From the NCBI GenBank assembly GCA_041687675.1, contig JAWLBM010000020.1, forward strand, positions 19,956-83,955: a DNA stretch of 64,000 nucleotides, given 5' to 3'. The position numbers and the translations under genes are program-made. The notes under the pieces were generated by a model. That model was given only the letters and a program-made list of their open reading frames with translations, made no database searches and was not told the origin of the DNA. Position 1 is the first letter of the stretch. Each line of letters opens with the position of its first letter. This DNA comes from JAWLBM01 sp041687675. Its GTDB lineage: Bacteria; Pseudomonadota; Alphaproteobacteria; Rhizobiales; Pleomorphomonadaceae. Shown here piece after piece: positions 8,159 through 18,761 of the stretch.

Positions 8159-9364
8159 TCAGTCCTCGAGGACCTTCACCCCCGGCAGCGACTTGCGTTG
8201 CAGCCAGTCGAGGAAGGCCCCGCCGGCGAGCGAGACATGGCTGAAGCCGTCGAGGAGGTTCATGCGGGCGAGCACCGCGACGGTGTCGCCGCCGCCGACC
8301 ACGCTCGTCGTCTCGCCCTCGGCGGTGCGCGCGACGATGGCCTCCGCCACCCGGCGCGTGGCCTCGCCGAAGGCCTCCGTTTCGGCGGCGCCGAGCGGTC
8401 CGTTCCAGACGATCGTCCTCGCGCGGCGGACGTGCTGGGCGATCTGCTCGGCCGTCTCCGGGCCGACGTCGAGGATCATCCACCCGGGCGGGACGTTCGA
8501 AATCGAGACGACGCGGCGATCACCGGGCGCGGAGGCCTCCGGCGCCACCACGGCGTCGCTCGGCAGGACGATCTCGCGATCCCGCTCCCGCGCGGCGTCG
8601 AGCGCCTCCATGGCCGCCCTGGTCTTGTCCGGATCCCTGAGCGACCGGCCGACCTCGAAGCCCTCGGCGGCGAGCATGGTGTTGGCGAGCGCGCCGCCGA
8701 GCGCGATGACGTCCGCCTCGCCGGAGATCGCCTCCACGACGCCGAGCTTGGTCGCGACCTTGGCGCCCCCGAGGATGGCGAGATAGGGCGGCGTCCGGCT
8801 CCGCAGCGCCTCTTCGAGCCCCCGGAGTTCGTCCTCCATGAGGCGGCCGGCGGCGGAGGGCAGCCGTTCGGCGACGCCGACGATCGAGGCGTGCGCCCGG
8901 TGCGCGGCGGAGAAGGCGTCGTCGACGTAAACGTCTCCCAGCCGGGCCAGATCGTCGGCAAAGTCGTCCGCGTTCTCCGTCTCCCCGGCGTGGAAACGCA
9001 GGTTCTCGAGCAGCACGACCGCCCGCTCGCCGCTTCGCATCGTCTTCTCGATCACACTGGCGGCCCGTTCGCCGATGCAGTCGTCGGCGAACCGGACAGG
9101 CACCCCGCCGAGCGCCTCCGAGAGCGGGTCGACAAGCTGCCGCAGGGACAGCTTCGGGTCCGCCTTCCCCTTCGGCCGCCCCAGGTGGGACATGACCACC
9201 GGCTGTCCGCCATGGTCGAGCACCTCGCGGATCGTCCTGGCGGCGGCGCGTATCCGCGCGTCGTCCTCGACCCTGCCCTGGTCGTCGAGGCCGACGTTGA
9301 GGTCGGACCGCACGAGCACACGCTTTTCCGCCAGGTCGAGACTGTCCAGCAGTCGCACCGTCAT
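8159..9364 (-). CDS. pgk: phosphoglycerate kinase
   Basis: Transfers phosphate between 1,3-bisphosphoglycerate and ADP. The ATG at 9364 gives MTVRLLDSLDLAEKRVLVRS and 401 residues, matching family length; a much longer open frame continues upstream but lacks homology. Family landmarks include RSDLNVGLDD, MSHLGRPKGK, the basic motif RAHASIVG, GGAKVATKLGV and the nucleotide-binding VWNGPLGAAE. The C-terminal loop reads VVGGGDTVAVL and LAGGAFLDWL, slightly divergent from the usual GGGASLE. It is the first gene of a leftward pgk-gap pair. A LysR gene ends 125 bases upstream on the same strand. Confidence 0.96.
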   Translation of the reverse strand: MTVRLLDSLDLAEKRVLVRSDLNVGLDDQGRVEDDARIRAAARTIREVLDHGGQPVVMSHLGRPKGKADPKLSLRQLVDPLSEALGGVPVRFADDCIGERAASVIEKTMRSGERAVVLLENLRFHAGETENADDFADDLARLGDVYVDDAFSAAHRAHASIVGVAERLPSAAGRLMEDELRGLEEALRSRTPPYLAILGGAKVATKLGVVEAISGEADVIALGGALANTMLAAEGFEVGRSLRDPDKTRAAMEALDAARERDREIVLPSDAVVAPEASAPGDRRVVSISNVPPGWMILDVGPETAEQIAQHVRRARTIVWNGPLGAAETEAFGEATRRVAEAIVARTAEGETTSVVGGGDTVAVLARMNLLDGFSHVSLAGGAFLDWLQRKSLPGVKVLED

Positions 9365-9489
9365 TGCACCCCCTCCAGAGCTTGGGTCGGGGGCATGAAC
9401 CCGTGCGCCAGGGGTTTGTTCCCCGGCCGAGCGAAGGCGATGGCGATGACGGCTGGGCAGACGCACCCGCCCCGGCGGCTCGCGCGGGC

Positions 9490-10392
9490 CTATCCGCGTC
9501 CCTCCGACGGTTGGCTGGCGACCTCGACGAACTCCCGGACCATGGCCGAGCGGTTCAGCCGCTTCCAGACGAGGACCGTGCCGATGCGAAACCCCGGCGC
9601 GTCGAGGGGGCGCGCCTCGACGGTCGCGCCGAGCACCCCGACAAGGCTCTCCGGAAAGAGCGTCACGCCGAGTCCTGCCGCGACGAGGCCGGAGATCGCG
9701 AGCGTGTTCGAGGCTTCCAGCCGCACCTTCGGCCGGACGCCCTCGGCGTCGAACATGTCGTCGATGCGCCAGCGGAACTCGCCCCACTCCTGCATGTCGC
9801 CGAGGATCAGGTCCTCGCCGGCGAGGTCGGCGGGCCTGATCCGGTCGCTGCCGAGGAGCGGGTGGCCGGGGGGTGCGACGAGGCACAGCGGGTCGGAGGC
9901 GAGCGTCAGGCTGTGGTACTCGGAATGGTCGAAGGGGCCGATCATGAAGCCGACGTCGATTTCGTCGCCGGCGAGCGCCAGCTTCTGGCCCTGCGTGCGG
10001 ATGTAGCGGAGGTGCAGGTCGACGTTGGGGTGCCGGCACCGGAAGCGGGCGACCGCCGCGGGCATCAGCCGGGGCGCCGCGAAGGCCATGTAGCCCACCC
10101 TCAGCCTGCCGGCCTTGCCGTCCGCGATCCGGCGGGCCGTCGTCACCGACTCGGCGTAGCGGGCCAGCAGGTGCTGGTTGTCGCGGTAGAAGCTCTGCCC
10201 GGCCTGCGTCAGGATCACCTGCCGCGTGGTGCGCTCGAGGAGCTTGAAGCCGACCGCCTCCTCCAGGCGCTGTATGCGGCGCGTGAGGGCCGACTGGTCG
10301 ATGTTCAGCCGCTCGGCGCTGCGGCGGAAGTTCAGCTCCTCCGCCACGGTCAGGAAGGAGCGGACGAGGTCCAGGCCTTCTTCGGCGATCAT
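9490..10392 (-). CDS. LysR-family transcriptional regulator
   Basis: 300 residues with an N-terminal winged helix (residues 1-65, LNFRRSAERLNIDQSALTRR) and a LysR substrate-binding domain. It is divergent from the isochorismatase-family hydrolase gene at 10572, and the 179-base gap between them holds short inverted repeats typical of LysR sites, so it most likely controls that gene and itself. Control of the downstream pgk-gap genes on the same strand is possible but less likely. The inducer cannot be read from the sequence. Confidence 0.93.
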   Translation of the reverse strand: MIAEEGLDLVRSFLTVAEELNFRRSAERLNIDQSALTRRIQRLEEAVGFKLLERTTRQVILTQAGQSFYRDNQHLLARYAESVTTARRIADGKAGRLRVGYMAFAAPRLMPAAVARFRCRHPNVDLHLRYIRTQGQKLALAGDEIDVGFMIGPFDHSEYHSLTLASDPLCLVAPPGHPLLGSDRIRPADLAGEDLILGDMQEWGEFRWRIDDMFDAEGVRPKVRLEASNTLAISGLVAAGLGVTLFPESLVGVLGATVEARPLDAPGFRIGTVLVWKRLNRSAMVREFVEVASQPSEGRG

Positions 10393-10423
10393 CGTTCGGT
10401 CCCCGGAGAGGGCGGCGGCTCGC

Positions 10424-10452
10424 GTTGATGCAACTTATGCAACATTAGTTGC
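10424..10452. promoter_or_regulatory. putative LysR operator between divergent genes
   Basis: Two inverted repeats lie close together: GTTGATGCAAC (10424-10434) and GCAACATTAGTTGC (10439-10452). They share a directly repeated ATGCAAC at 10428 and 10437. The position, 32 bases upstream of the LysR start and facing the hydrolase gene, fits LysR autoregulation plus activation. Confidence 0.5.
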
Positions 10453-10571
10453 CCAACGGTCCATTCCATCCGGCCGGAGCGGCGGGAATCATGGGCCATG
10501 GCGGCGCGGCGGCCGCGGCCCGAGGGCGGGCGGCGGGCGTCCCCCCAACGCAAGCACGACAGGAGATTTCG

Positions 10572-11294
10572 ATGAGCGACCTCGACACCAGGGAACTCGA
10601 CAGGCTGCTGCAGCAGGCCTTCGACGCCGCCTCGAAGCTCTACAGGGAACGCGGGTTCCAGCGCCGCATCGGCTTCGGCAAGCGGCCGGCCCTGGTCAGC
10701 GTCGATCTCGCCAACGCCTGGACCCGCCCGGGCAATCCCTTCACCTGCGACCAGGAGAAGATGGACGGCGAGATCATCCCGGGCATGCAGGCGCTGCTGA
10801 AGGCGTTCCGCGCGGCGAGGCTTCCGGTCGTCCACGTGACGACGGCCTACGAGATCACCGACCGGGACGCGGACTTCACCGACATGGGCCTGTGGCACCG
10901 CAAGATCCCGATCGAGGTGGTGAACCTCGCCGACCGGGACCTCTGGGCGATCGACAGCCGGATCGCGCCGGTGGAGGGCGAGTACACGCTGCTGAAGAAG
11001 CGCGCCTCGGCCTTCCACGGCACCGAACTCGCCGGCATCCTCCGGGCCGGCAACGTGGACACCATCCTCGTCACCGGGGTCACGGCCTGCGCCTGCGTCC
11101 GCCAGACGATCTGCGACGGGCTGGCGGACGGCTTCCGCACCATCGCGGTCAAGGAGTGCATCGGCGACCGGGTGCCGGGCGCGGTAGCCTGGAACCTGTT
11201 CGACATCGACGCGAAGTTCGCCGACGTCCACATGGTCGATGAATGCGTCGCCTACATCAATGGGCTCGCCGGGCAGAAGATCGCGGCGGAGTGA
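10572..11294 (+). CDS. isochorismatase-family cysteine hydrolase (N-carbamoylsarcosine amidase-like)
   Basis: 240 residues in the cysteine-hydrolase fold. The triad is visible: Asp45 in VSVDLANAW, Lys142 in LLKKRASAF, and nucleophile Cys175 in TGVTACACVRQT with the preceding cis-peptide region. The N-terminal extension before the core resembles N-carbamoylsarcosine amidases and related amide hydrolases more than true isochorismatases. The start ATG at 10572 has AGGAG ten bases upstream. It probably hydrolyses an amide or carbamoyl group of a small N-compound in the cytosol; the substrate is not decidable. It is a single-gene unit ending in a strong hairpin shared with katG. Confidence 0.87.
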   Translation: MSDLDTRELDRLLQQAFDAASKLYRERGFQRRIGFGKRPALVSVDLANAWTRPGNPFTCDQEKMDGEIIPGMQALLKAFRAARLPVVHVTTAYEITDRDADFTDMGLWHRKIPIEVVNLADRDLWAIDSRIAPVEGEYTLLKKRASAFHGTELAGILRAGNVDTILVTGVTACACVRQTICDGLADGFRTIAVKECIGDRVPGAVAWNLFDIDAKFADVHMVDECVAYINGLAGQKIAAE

Positions 11295-11352
11295 TCCGCG
11301 GGCCCGCCGGCCGCCGGCCGTCGTCTCGACCCGGCGATCCGGGACGAAAAAG

Positions 11353-11380
11353 AAACGGCCGGGCGGGAGCCCGGCCGTTT
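11353..11380. terminator. bidirectional intrinsic terminator
   Basis: Perfect 12-base-pair stem, AAACGGCCGGGC then loop GGGA then GCCCGGCCGTTT, with A-rich sequence on one side and CGGTTT on the other. It sits between the convergent hydrolase and katG stops and can serve both strands. Confidence 0.85.
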
Positions 11381-11403
11381 CGGTTTACGCGCTGCCGGAG
11401 CGG

Positions 11404-13599
<2,196 letters not shown>

Positions 13600-13691
13600 G
13601 GTCTACCTCCAGGCCTCGTGTGGCGAGTGTCCCCACGGCACCCACTAGCCGGGGGAGTCCGATCAGGTCTAATTGTATTGTCTTGCAGTGC

Positions 13692-13710
13692 CGATAAGCC
13701 CATCTTATCG
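13692..13710. promoter_or_regulatory. palindrome in the katG-oxyR gap
   Basis: CGATAAG (13692-13698), five bases, CTTATCG (13704-13710): perfect 7-base arms ending two bases before the oxyR ATG. This is a good candidate OxyR site for autorepression and katG control. The AT-rich stretch just to its left (13667-13685) probably holds the promoters. Confidence 0.5.
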
Positions 13711-13712
13711 CG

Positions 13713-14615
13713 ATGATCACGCTCCGACAGCTGCGATATTTCGTCTCCCTGGCAAGGCACCGGCACTTCGGCCGCGCCGCCGGCGACAGCGCCGTGACCC
13801 AGCCGGCGCTGTCGATGCAGATCCGCGAGCTGGAGCGCGAGATCGGCGCCGAGCTCGTCGAACGGCGTCCCGGCGAGGTGGTGCTGACCGAGACCGGGCG
13901 CGAGGTCGCCGAGCGCGCCGAGCACATCCTGGCCGCCGTGCGCGACCTTGTCGATGTCGCGCGGCACCGCGAGGTGCTGAGCGGTCCTCTCCGGCTCGGA
14001 ATCATCCCGACCCTGGCGCCCTACCTGCTGCCGCGGCTCCTGCCGCAGCTGCAGGACTCGCATCCCGTGGCGCGCCTCGAAGTGCGCGAGACGCAGACAG
14101 CGGTGCTGGTGCAGGAACTCCTCGCCGGCGACCTCGACTGCCTGATGGTCGCGCTTCCCGTGGAGGGAAGCGGCGAGATCGAGACACTGGCGGTGTTCGA
14201 GGACCGCTTCCTCCTCGCCGCGCACGCGGACGAGCGGCTGCCGTCCCGCCGGCTCACCGCCGACGACGTCGACGCCCGCCGCCTGTTCCTGCTGGAGGAG
14301 GGCCATTGCCTGCGCGACCAGGCGCTCGCCTTCTGCACCGCGCGCCCGCGGAGCGCACCGGCGAGCCTCAACTCCAGTTCCCTCGCCACCGTCATGCAGA
14401 TGGTCGCCAACGGCTATGGCGCGACGCTGCTCCCCGAGATCGCGGTCGGCGTCGAGGCCCGCGACCCGCGCATCCGGCTCGCCCGTTTCGCCGCCCCCGA
14501 GCCCGGCCGCACGATCGGGCTGGCCTGGCGCCGCACGTCGGCGCGGCGCCAGGACTTCGTGGCGCTCGGGGAGGTGGTGAGGACGTCCGTCCAGCCGCTC
14601 GAGCGGCTGTCGTGA
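13713..14615 (+). CDS. oxyR: peroxide-sensing LysR regulator OxyR
   Basis: 300 residues: LysR winged helix at 1-60 and the OxyR redox domain. The peroxide-sensing cysteines are in EEGHCLRDQALAFC, at Cys199 and Cys208, the same positions as in E. coli OxyR. Oxidation forms a disulfide that turns the protein into an activator of peroxide defence. Divergent katG is the obvious target. The start ATG at 13713 directly follows the palindrome at 13692-13710. A strong hairpin begins 22 bases after the stop. Confidence 0.97.
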   Translation: MITLRQLRYFVSLARHRHFGRAAGDSAVTQPALSMQIRELEREIGAELVERRPGEVVLTETGREVAERAEHILAAVRDLVDVARHREVLSGPLRLGIIPTLAPYLLPRLLPQLQDSHPVARLEVRETQTAVLVQELLAGDLDCLMVALPVEGSGEIETLAVFEDRFLLAAHADERLPSRRLTADDVDARRLFLLEEGHCLRDQALAFCTARPRSAPASLNSSSLATVMQMVANGYGATLLPEIAVGVEARDPRIRLARFAAPEPGRTIGLAWRRTSARRQDFVALGEVVRTSVQPLERLS

Positions 14616-14624
14616 CGACCCTCC

Positions 14625-14750
14625 CTCCTTGGGGGAGCTCCCCTTCTCCCCGGGAGGGGAGAAGGGGAGCGTACCCCGCCCGCCGCGCCAGTCTTCGGCC
14701 GTCCGGCGGCCTCAGTGGCCGGGGAGCCTTCCTTCTCCCCCTTGGGGGAG
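14625..14750. repeat. intergenic CTTCTCCC/TTGGGGGAG repeat cluster
   Basis: The 301-base gap between oxyR and lacI carries TCCTTGGGGGAG at about 14626, the perfect hairpin at 14637-14670 and a second CTCCCCC-TT-GGGGGAG palindrome at 14735-14750. No gene is credible here. This kind of palindromic filler is common between genes in GC-rich alphaproteobacteria; a related copy ends the window. Confidence 0.5.
14637..14670 (+). terminator. strong hairpin after oxyR
   Basis: Perfect 15-base-pair stem GCTCCCCTTCTCCCC / GGGGAGAAGGGGAGC with loop GGGA. No U-run follows, but position and stability suggest it ends oxyR transcription. Its core CTTCTCCC/GGGAGAAG recurs at 14731-14750 (half) and 63915-63937, so it also looks like a dispersed intergenic repeat. 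Confidence 0.6.
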
Positions 14751-14831
14751 CGGCACACGGAATCAGCCAATCCGCAACCCGTCACCCTCTGTCACATGAG
14801 TTCGGAGCCCTGGCCGGGCGAGCCTCGCCGC

Positions 14832-14886
14832 TTGACAGGTTAGTAGAATCCGGGGTCTGGTAAAGGCGTTTACTAAAGGCCTTTAC
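14832..14886 (+). promoter_or_regulatory. promoter region with tandem LacI-type operators
   Basis: A TTGACA -35-like box at 14832-14837 is followed by two adjacent palindromes: GTAAAGGCGTTTAC (14860-14873) and TAAAGGCCTTTA (14874-14885). Both share the half-site TAAAGG/CTTTA and lie 31-57 bases before the lacI ATG. The arrangement predicts autorepression of the whole operon by its own LacI protein, relieved by the imported ligand. No clean -10 box is visible. Confidence 0.65.
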
Positions 14887-14916
14887 AAGCTGGCCTTCAC
14901 AAGGGGTCGGGCCTGG

Positions 14917-15954
14917 ATGCGAAAGCCGACGCTCAGCGAGGTGGCCAGGCGGGCCGGGGTCTCCCCGACCACTGTCTCTCGCTGGCTGAACGGCTCGATC
15001 CATCTCCCCGTGGGCACGGCCGAGCGGATACGGGAGGCCGTGCGCGACCTCGACTACCGCCCCAACGCGCAGGCGCGCCGGCTCTCGCGGGGGAGGGCGG
15101 AGGCGATCGGCGTCGTGGTGCCGGACATCTCCAATCCCTTCTTCGCCCTGATCGCCGGCGAGGCCGAGCGCGTCGCCGTCGACAGCGGCTACGACCTCGT
15201 CATCTGGTCGTCGCGCAACCTCATCGAGCGGGAACTCGCCTGCTTCGACCGACTCGCCGCCGGCTTCATCGACGGGCTGATCCTGATCACCAACCACGAG
15301 GACGACGGCCGCCTCGCAGACCGCGTCGCTCGCAACCCGGGCCGCGTGGTGATCGTCGACGAGGACGTCCGCGGCGCCGTCGCGCCGCGCGTCCTCGTCG
15401 AGAACGAGGCGGGCGGCCACATGGCGACGGCCGCGCTGACCGCCGCCGGCCACCGGCGGATCGCCCACGTCGGCGGCCCCCGGGGCGTGATGAGCGCCGC
15501 CGAGCGCGCCGCCGGCTGGCGCCGGGCCCTGGCCGAGGCGGGGGTCGTGGCCCCGGCCGCCTGGCACTTCCGCACCGAATACGAGATGGCGCCGGCCATC
15601 GTGGCCGCCGAGGGCCTGTTCGCCCTGGACCCGGCCCCGACCGCCGTCTTCGCCGGCAGCGACGCCATCGCGCTCGGCGTGATGGTCAAGGCGCGCGAGC
15701 GCGGCGTCTCCATTCCCGGCGACCTGTCGCTGGTCGGCTTCGACGGGCTGCCCATCGTCGACCTGCTCGGGCCGCCGCTGACCAGTGTCGCCCAGCCGAT
15801 CGACGAGCTTGGGCGCCTCGCCGCCGAGCGGCTGGTCCTGATGATCGACGGCGAGGCCCCGCCGGTCGACACGCTGCGCCTGCCGGTGCGGCTGGTCGAG
15901 CGCGCGTCGGTGGCGGCGCCGAAAAGGGGTGAAGGGCCGCAGCGGGCGGCCTGA
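14917..15954 (+). CDS. LacI-family regulator of the DUF1688 operon
   Basis: 345 residues. The N-terminal helix-turn-helix and hinge occupy 1-60 (TLSEVARRAGVSPTTVSRWLNG), followed by a periplasmic-binding-like effector domain typical of LacI/GalR proteins. It is the first gene of the eight-gene rightward operon, 58 bases ahead of the binding-protein gene, and its promoter carries tandem palindromes. The effector is probably the transported compound or its first product; whether it is a free sugar, nucleoside or ribosyl derivative cannot be read from the sequence. Confidence 0.94.
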   Translation: MRKPTLSEVARRAGVSPTTVSRWLNGSIHLPVGTAERIREAVRDLDYRPNAQARRLSRGRAEAIGVVVPDISNPFFALIAGEAERVAVDSGYDLVIWSSRNLIERELACFDRLAAGFIDGLILITNHEDDGRLADRVARNPGRVVIVDEDVRGAVAPRVLVENEAGGHMATAALTAAGHRRIAHVGGPRGVMSAAERAAGWRRALAEAGVVAPAAWHFRTEYEMAPAIVAAEGLFALDPAPTAVFAGSDAIALGVMVKARERGVSIPGDLSLVGFDGLPIVDLLGPPLTSVAQPIDELGRLAAERLVLMIDGEAPPVDTLRLPVRLVERASVAAPKRGEGPQRAA

Positions 15955-16012
15955 CACGGACGTCGCGCCACGGGAAAGGTCCCGGGCGCGATCTGAGAGG
16001 GGAGAAGAAGAA

Positions 16013-16960
16013 ATGACCAGGATTTCGCGCAGGACCGTCCTCGGGACGGCGGCCGGACTCGCGCTCGCGCTGTCCGCCTCGACGGCGCTCGCCCAGGACA
16101 AGCCGACCATAGGCCTGATCCAGATCAACCAGCAGGCGCTGTTCTTCACCCAGATGAACGAGGGAGCCCAGAAGGCCGCCGACGCCGCCGGGGCCGAACT
16201 CGTCATCTTCAACGCCAACAACGATCCGGCGGCGCAGAACAACGCGATCGAGACCTACATCCAGCAGGGCGTCGACGGCCTCGTCGTCGTGGCGATCGAC
16301 ACCAACGGCATCATGCCGGCGGTGAACGCCGCCGCCGAGGCGGGCATTCCCGTCGTCGCCGTCGACGCGGTGCTGCCGGAGGGGCCGCAGAAGGCCCAGG
16401 TCGGCGTCGACAACGAGGGCGCCGGCCGGGCGATGGGCGAGTTCTTCCTGAAGTACATGGACGACAACATGGGCGGATCGGCCAAGCTCGGCATCGTCGG
16501 CGCGCTCAACTCGACCATCCAGAACATCCGCCAGAAGGGCTTCGAGGACGTCGTCTCGGCGAACCCGAACGTCACCATGGCGGGCGTCGCCGACGGCCGC
16601 AACGTGCAGGATTCCGCGCTGTCGGCGGCCGAGAACCTGATCACCGCCAACCCGGACCTCTCCGCCATCTACGCCACCGGCGAGCCGGCGCTGCTCGGCG
16701 CCGTGGCGGCGGTCGAGAGCCAGGGCAAGCAGGACCAGGTGAAGGTGTTCGGCTGGGACCTCACCGCCCAGGCCATCCGCGGCATCGACGAGGGCTATGT
16801 CGCCGGCGTCGTGCAGCAGGACCCGGCCGGCATGGGCGCGGCGGCGGTCGACGCGCTGATGACGGTGATCGGCGGCGGCTCGGTGGACGCCAACATCCCG
16901 GTGCCGATCACCATCGTCACCAAGGACAACGTCGAGCCCTATCGCGCGGTCTTCCAGTGA
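16013..16960 (+). CDS. ribose-type ABC importer substrate-binding protein
   Basis: 315-residue periplasmic binding protein of the ribose/galactose type (Peripla_BP_4). Residues 1-28 form an export signal with a twin-arginine-like SRRTVLG ahead of a hydrophobic stretch ending ALAQ, so Tat export is possible. The mature protein opens DKPTIGLIQINQQALFF and has the characteristic NNDPAAQNNAIETYIQQGVD block. The start at 16013 follows GGAGAAGAAG; a longer upstream frame lacks a signal sequence at its start. Its stop overlaps the ATPase gene. It delivers ligand to the permease at 17757. No stem-loop separates it from the next gene, unlike the other binding-protein genes here. Confidence 0.93.
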   Translation: MTRISRRTVLGTAAGLALALSASTALAQDKPTIGLIQINQQALFFTQMNEGAQKAADAAGAELVIFNANNDPAAQNNAIETYIQQGVDGLVVVAIDTNGIMPAVNAAAEAGIPVVAVDAVLPEGPQKAQVGVDNEGAGRAMGEFFLKYMDDNMGGSAKLGIVGALNSTIQNIRQKGFEDVVSANPNVTMAGVADGRNVQDSALSAAENLITANPDLSAIYATGEPALLGAVAAVESQGKQDQVKVFGWDLTAQAIRGIDEGYVAGVVQQDPAGMGAAAVDALMTVIGGGSVDANIPVPITIVTKDNVEPYRAVFQ

Positions 16961-17760
16961 TCGCAGGCACTGGCAGAGAGGAGAGGGGGGCGGCGTCCGC
17001 CGCTCCCCGAACCCGCGTCGAGATGCGCGGCATCCGCAAGCACTTCGGCAGTGTCGAGGCGCTGCGGGGCGTCGACCTCGCGCTCTATCCCGGCGAGTGC
17101 GTCGGCCTCGTCGGCGACAACGCGGCCGGGAAGTCGACGCTGACGAAGATCCTCGCCGGCGCCTACGTCCCCGACGGCGGCGAGATCCTGATCGAGGGCT
17201 CGCGGGCCGACTTCCGCACGCCGGCGGACGCGCGGCGGCACCACATCGAGATGGTCTACCAGGACCTCTCGCTCTGCGACACGATCGACGTCGCCGGCAA
17301 CCTCTTCCTCGGCCGCGAGCCGATGAAGGGGGCCTTCCTCGACCGCCAGGCGATGCGCGAGGGCGCCCGCGACATGCTGCGGCGGCTCGAGATCAAGATT
17401 CCCAACCTCGACGCCCTCGTCGCCCAGCTTTCCGGCGGCCAGCGCCAGGCGATCGCCATCGCCCGTGCCGCGGCCTTCGACCCGCGGGTGCTGATCATGG
17501 ACGAGCCGACCTCGGCGCTGGCGGTGGCGGAGGTGGAGGCGGTGCTGGCGCTGATCGACCGCGTCAAGGCGACAGGCGTCAGCGTCGTGCTGATCACCCA
17601 TCGGCTGCAGGATCTGTTCCGGGTCTGCGACCGCATCGTCGTCATGTACGAGGGCGTGAAGGTCGCCGAGCGGCGCACCGCCGAGACCGACCTGCAGGAA
17701 CTCGTCTCGCTCATCGTCGGCCAGGAGCACGCCGGGCCGGCGCGGGGAGTGCGCGCATGA
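16957..17760 (+). CDS. sugar ABC importer ATPase, single nucleotide-binding domain
   Basis: 267 residues with one ABC domain, like fructose-type FrcA, not the duplicated ~500-residue RbsA form. The Walker A is GDNAAGKST, signature LSGGQRQA, Walker B VLIMDEPTSAL and switch His in LITHR. The assumed start is the GTG at 16957, overlapping the binding-protein stop (GTGA). The alternative is ATG at 17023, just before the conserved core, which would put the purine-rich GAGAGGAGAGGGGGG stretch about 33 bases away, too far for a ribosome site. It energises the permease at 17757. Confidence 0.94.
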   Translation: MIAGTGREERGAASAAPRTRVEMRGIRKHFGSVEALRGVDLALYPGECVGLVGDNAAGKSTLTKILAGAYVPDGGEILIEGSRADFRTPADARRHHIEMVYQDLSLCDTIDVAGNLFLGREPMKGAFLDRQAMREGARDMLRRLEIKIPNLDALVAQLSGGQRQAIAIARAAAFDPRVLIMDEPTSALAVAEVEAVLALIDRVKATGVSVVLITHRLQDLFRVCDRIVVMYEGVKVAERRTAETDLQELVSLIVGQEHAGPARGVRA

Positions 17761-18761
17761 CCACGCTCTATACCTCGAGGGCCACCGGCTCGCGCTGGGC
17801 CGACTTCCTCGCCACCCATGCCCAGCTGCTGTCGATCGCCGGCTTCTTCCTGATCATGGTGGTCGTCTTCTCGGTGCTGAGCCCGGTGTTCCTGAGCTCC
17901 GGGAACCTGCTCAACGTGCTGCGCCAGGCCGCGCCGATCCTGATCGTCGCGGTGGCGATGACCTTCGTGATCACCACCGGCGGCATCGACCTCTCCGTCG
18001 GCTCGACCGTCGCCCTGGTCAATGCGCTCGCGGCGATCCTCATCCAGTTCGGCGTGCCCTGGCCGCTCGCGGTGGCGCTGCTGCTGGCGACCGGCGCCGG
18101 CGTCGGCGCCTTCCAGGGATTCTTCATCGCCTTCCAGGGCATCCAGCCCTTCATCGTCACCCTGGCCGGCCTGTCGGCCCTGCGCGGCATCGCGCTCCTG
18201 ATGACCGAGGGATTCTCGATCCCGATCCCCACCGACATCGGCTTCGTGCTGATCGGCCGCGGCTGGTTCGCCGGCGTGCCGGCGCCCGCGTGGATCGCCC
18301 TCGCGGTGGCGGTGGTCGGCTTCCTCGCCCTCGCCAGCATGCGCTTCGGCCGCTACGTCACCGCGATCGGCGCCAACCCCGAGGCGGCGCGGCGGGCGGG
18401 CATCGCGACGCAGCGCTACCTGCTGCTCGTCTACGTGCTGACCGGCCTCTCGGCGGCCGTCGCCGGCATCATCATCGCGGCCCGGCTCGGCTCCGGCAGC
18501 TCCAACGCGGCGGTGGGCTTCGAGCTCGAGGTGATCGCGGCGGTGGTGCTCGGCGGCACCTCGCTGATGGGCGGGCGCGGCTCGATCCTCGGCACCATCC
18601 TCGGCGCGCTGACCATCGCGGTGATCGCCAACGGGTTGATCCTCGCGCATGTCTCGCCCTTCTTCACCCAGATCGTCGCCGGCACGATCATCCTGCTCGC
18701 CGTCTGGCTCAACGCGCGGGTCTTCTCGCGGCTGGCGGCGGGCACGCGGAGGCGCACATGA
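17757..18761 (+). CDS. ribose-type ABC importer permease
   Basis: 334-residue inner-membrane permease of the RbsC/FrcC family with about eight to ten hydrophobic segments. Family landmarks are TTGGIDLSVGS near 75-85, the IGANPEAARRAGI coupling loop near 203 and ELEVIAAVVLGGTSLMGGRGS near 257. The start ATG overlaps the ATPase stop (ATGA), and its own stop overlaps the next gene the same way. One permease gene implies a homodimer with two copies of the single-domain ATPase. Confidence 0.95.
   Translation: MTTLYTSRATGSRWADFLATHAQLLSIAGFFLIMVVVFSVLSPVFLSSGNLLNVLRQAAPILIVAVAMTFVITTGGIDLSVGSTVALVNALAAILIQFGVPWPLAVALLLATGAGVGAFQGFFIAFQGIQPFIVTLAGLSALRGIALLMTEGFSIPIPTDIGFVLIGRGWFAGVPAPAWIALAVAVVGFLALASMRFGRYVTAIGANPEAARRAGIATQRYLLLVYVLTGLSAAVAGIIIAARLGSGSSNAAVGFELEVIAAVVLGGTSLMGGRGSILGTILGALTIAVIANGLILAHVSPFFTQIVAGTIILLAVWLNARVFSRLAAGTRRRT

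Noticed and set aside
6707..10006. 1099-residue plus-strand frame across gap, pgk and LysR
   Set aside because: It runs antisense to gap, pgk and part of the LysR gene with no homology; composition artefact.
9365..10039. N-terminal extension of pgk through 10039
   Set aside because: The extension is low-complexity, overlaps the LysR gene on the same strand in another frame, and PGK homology starts precisely at the ATG at 9364.
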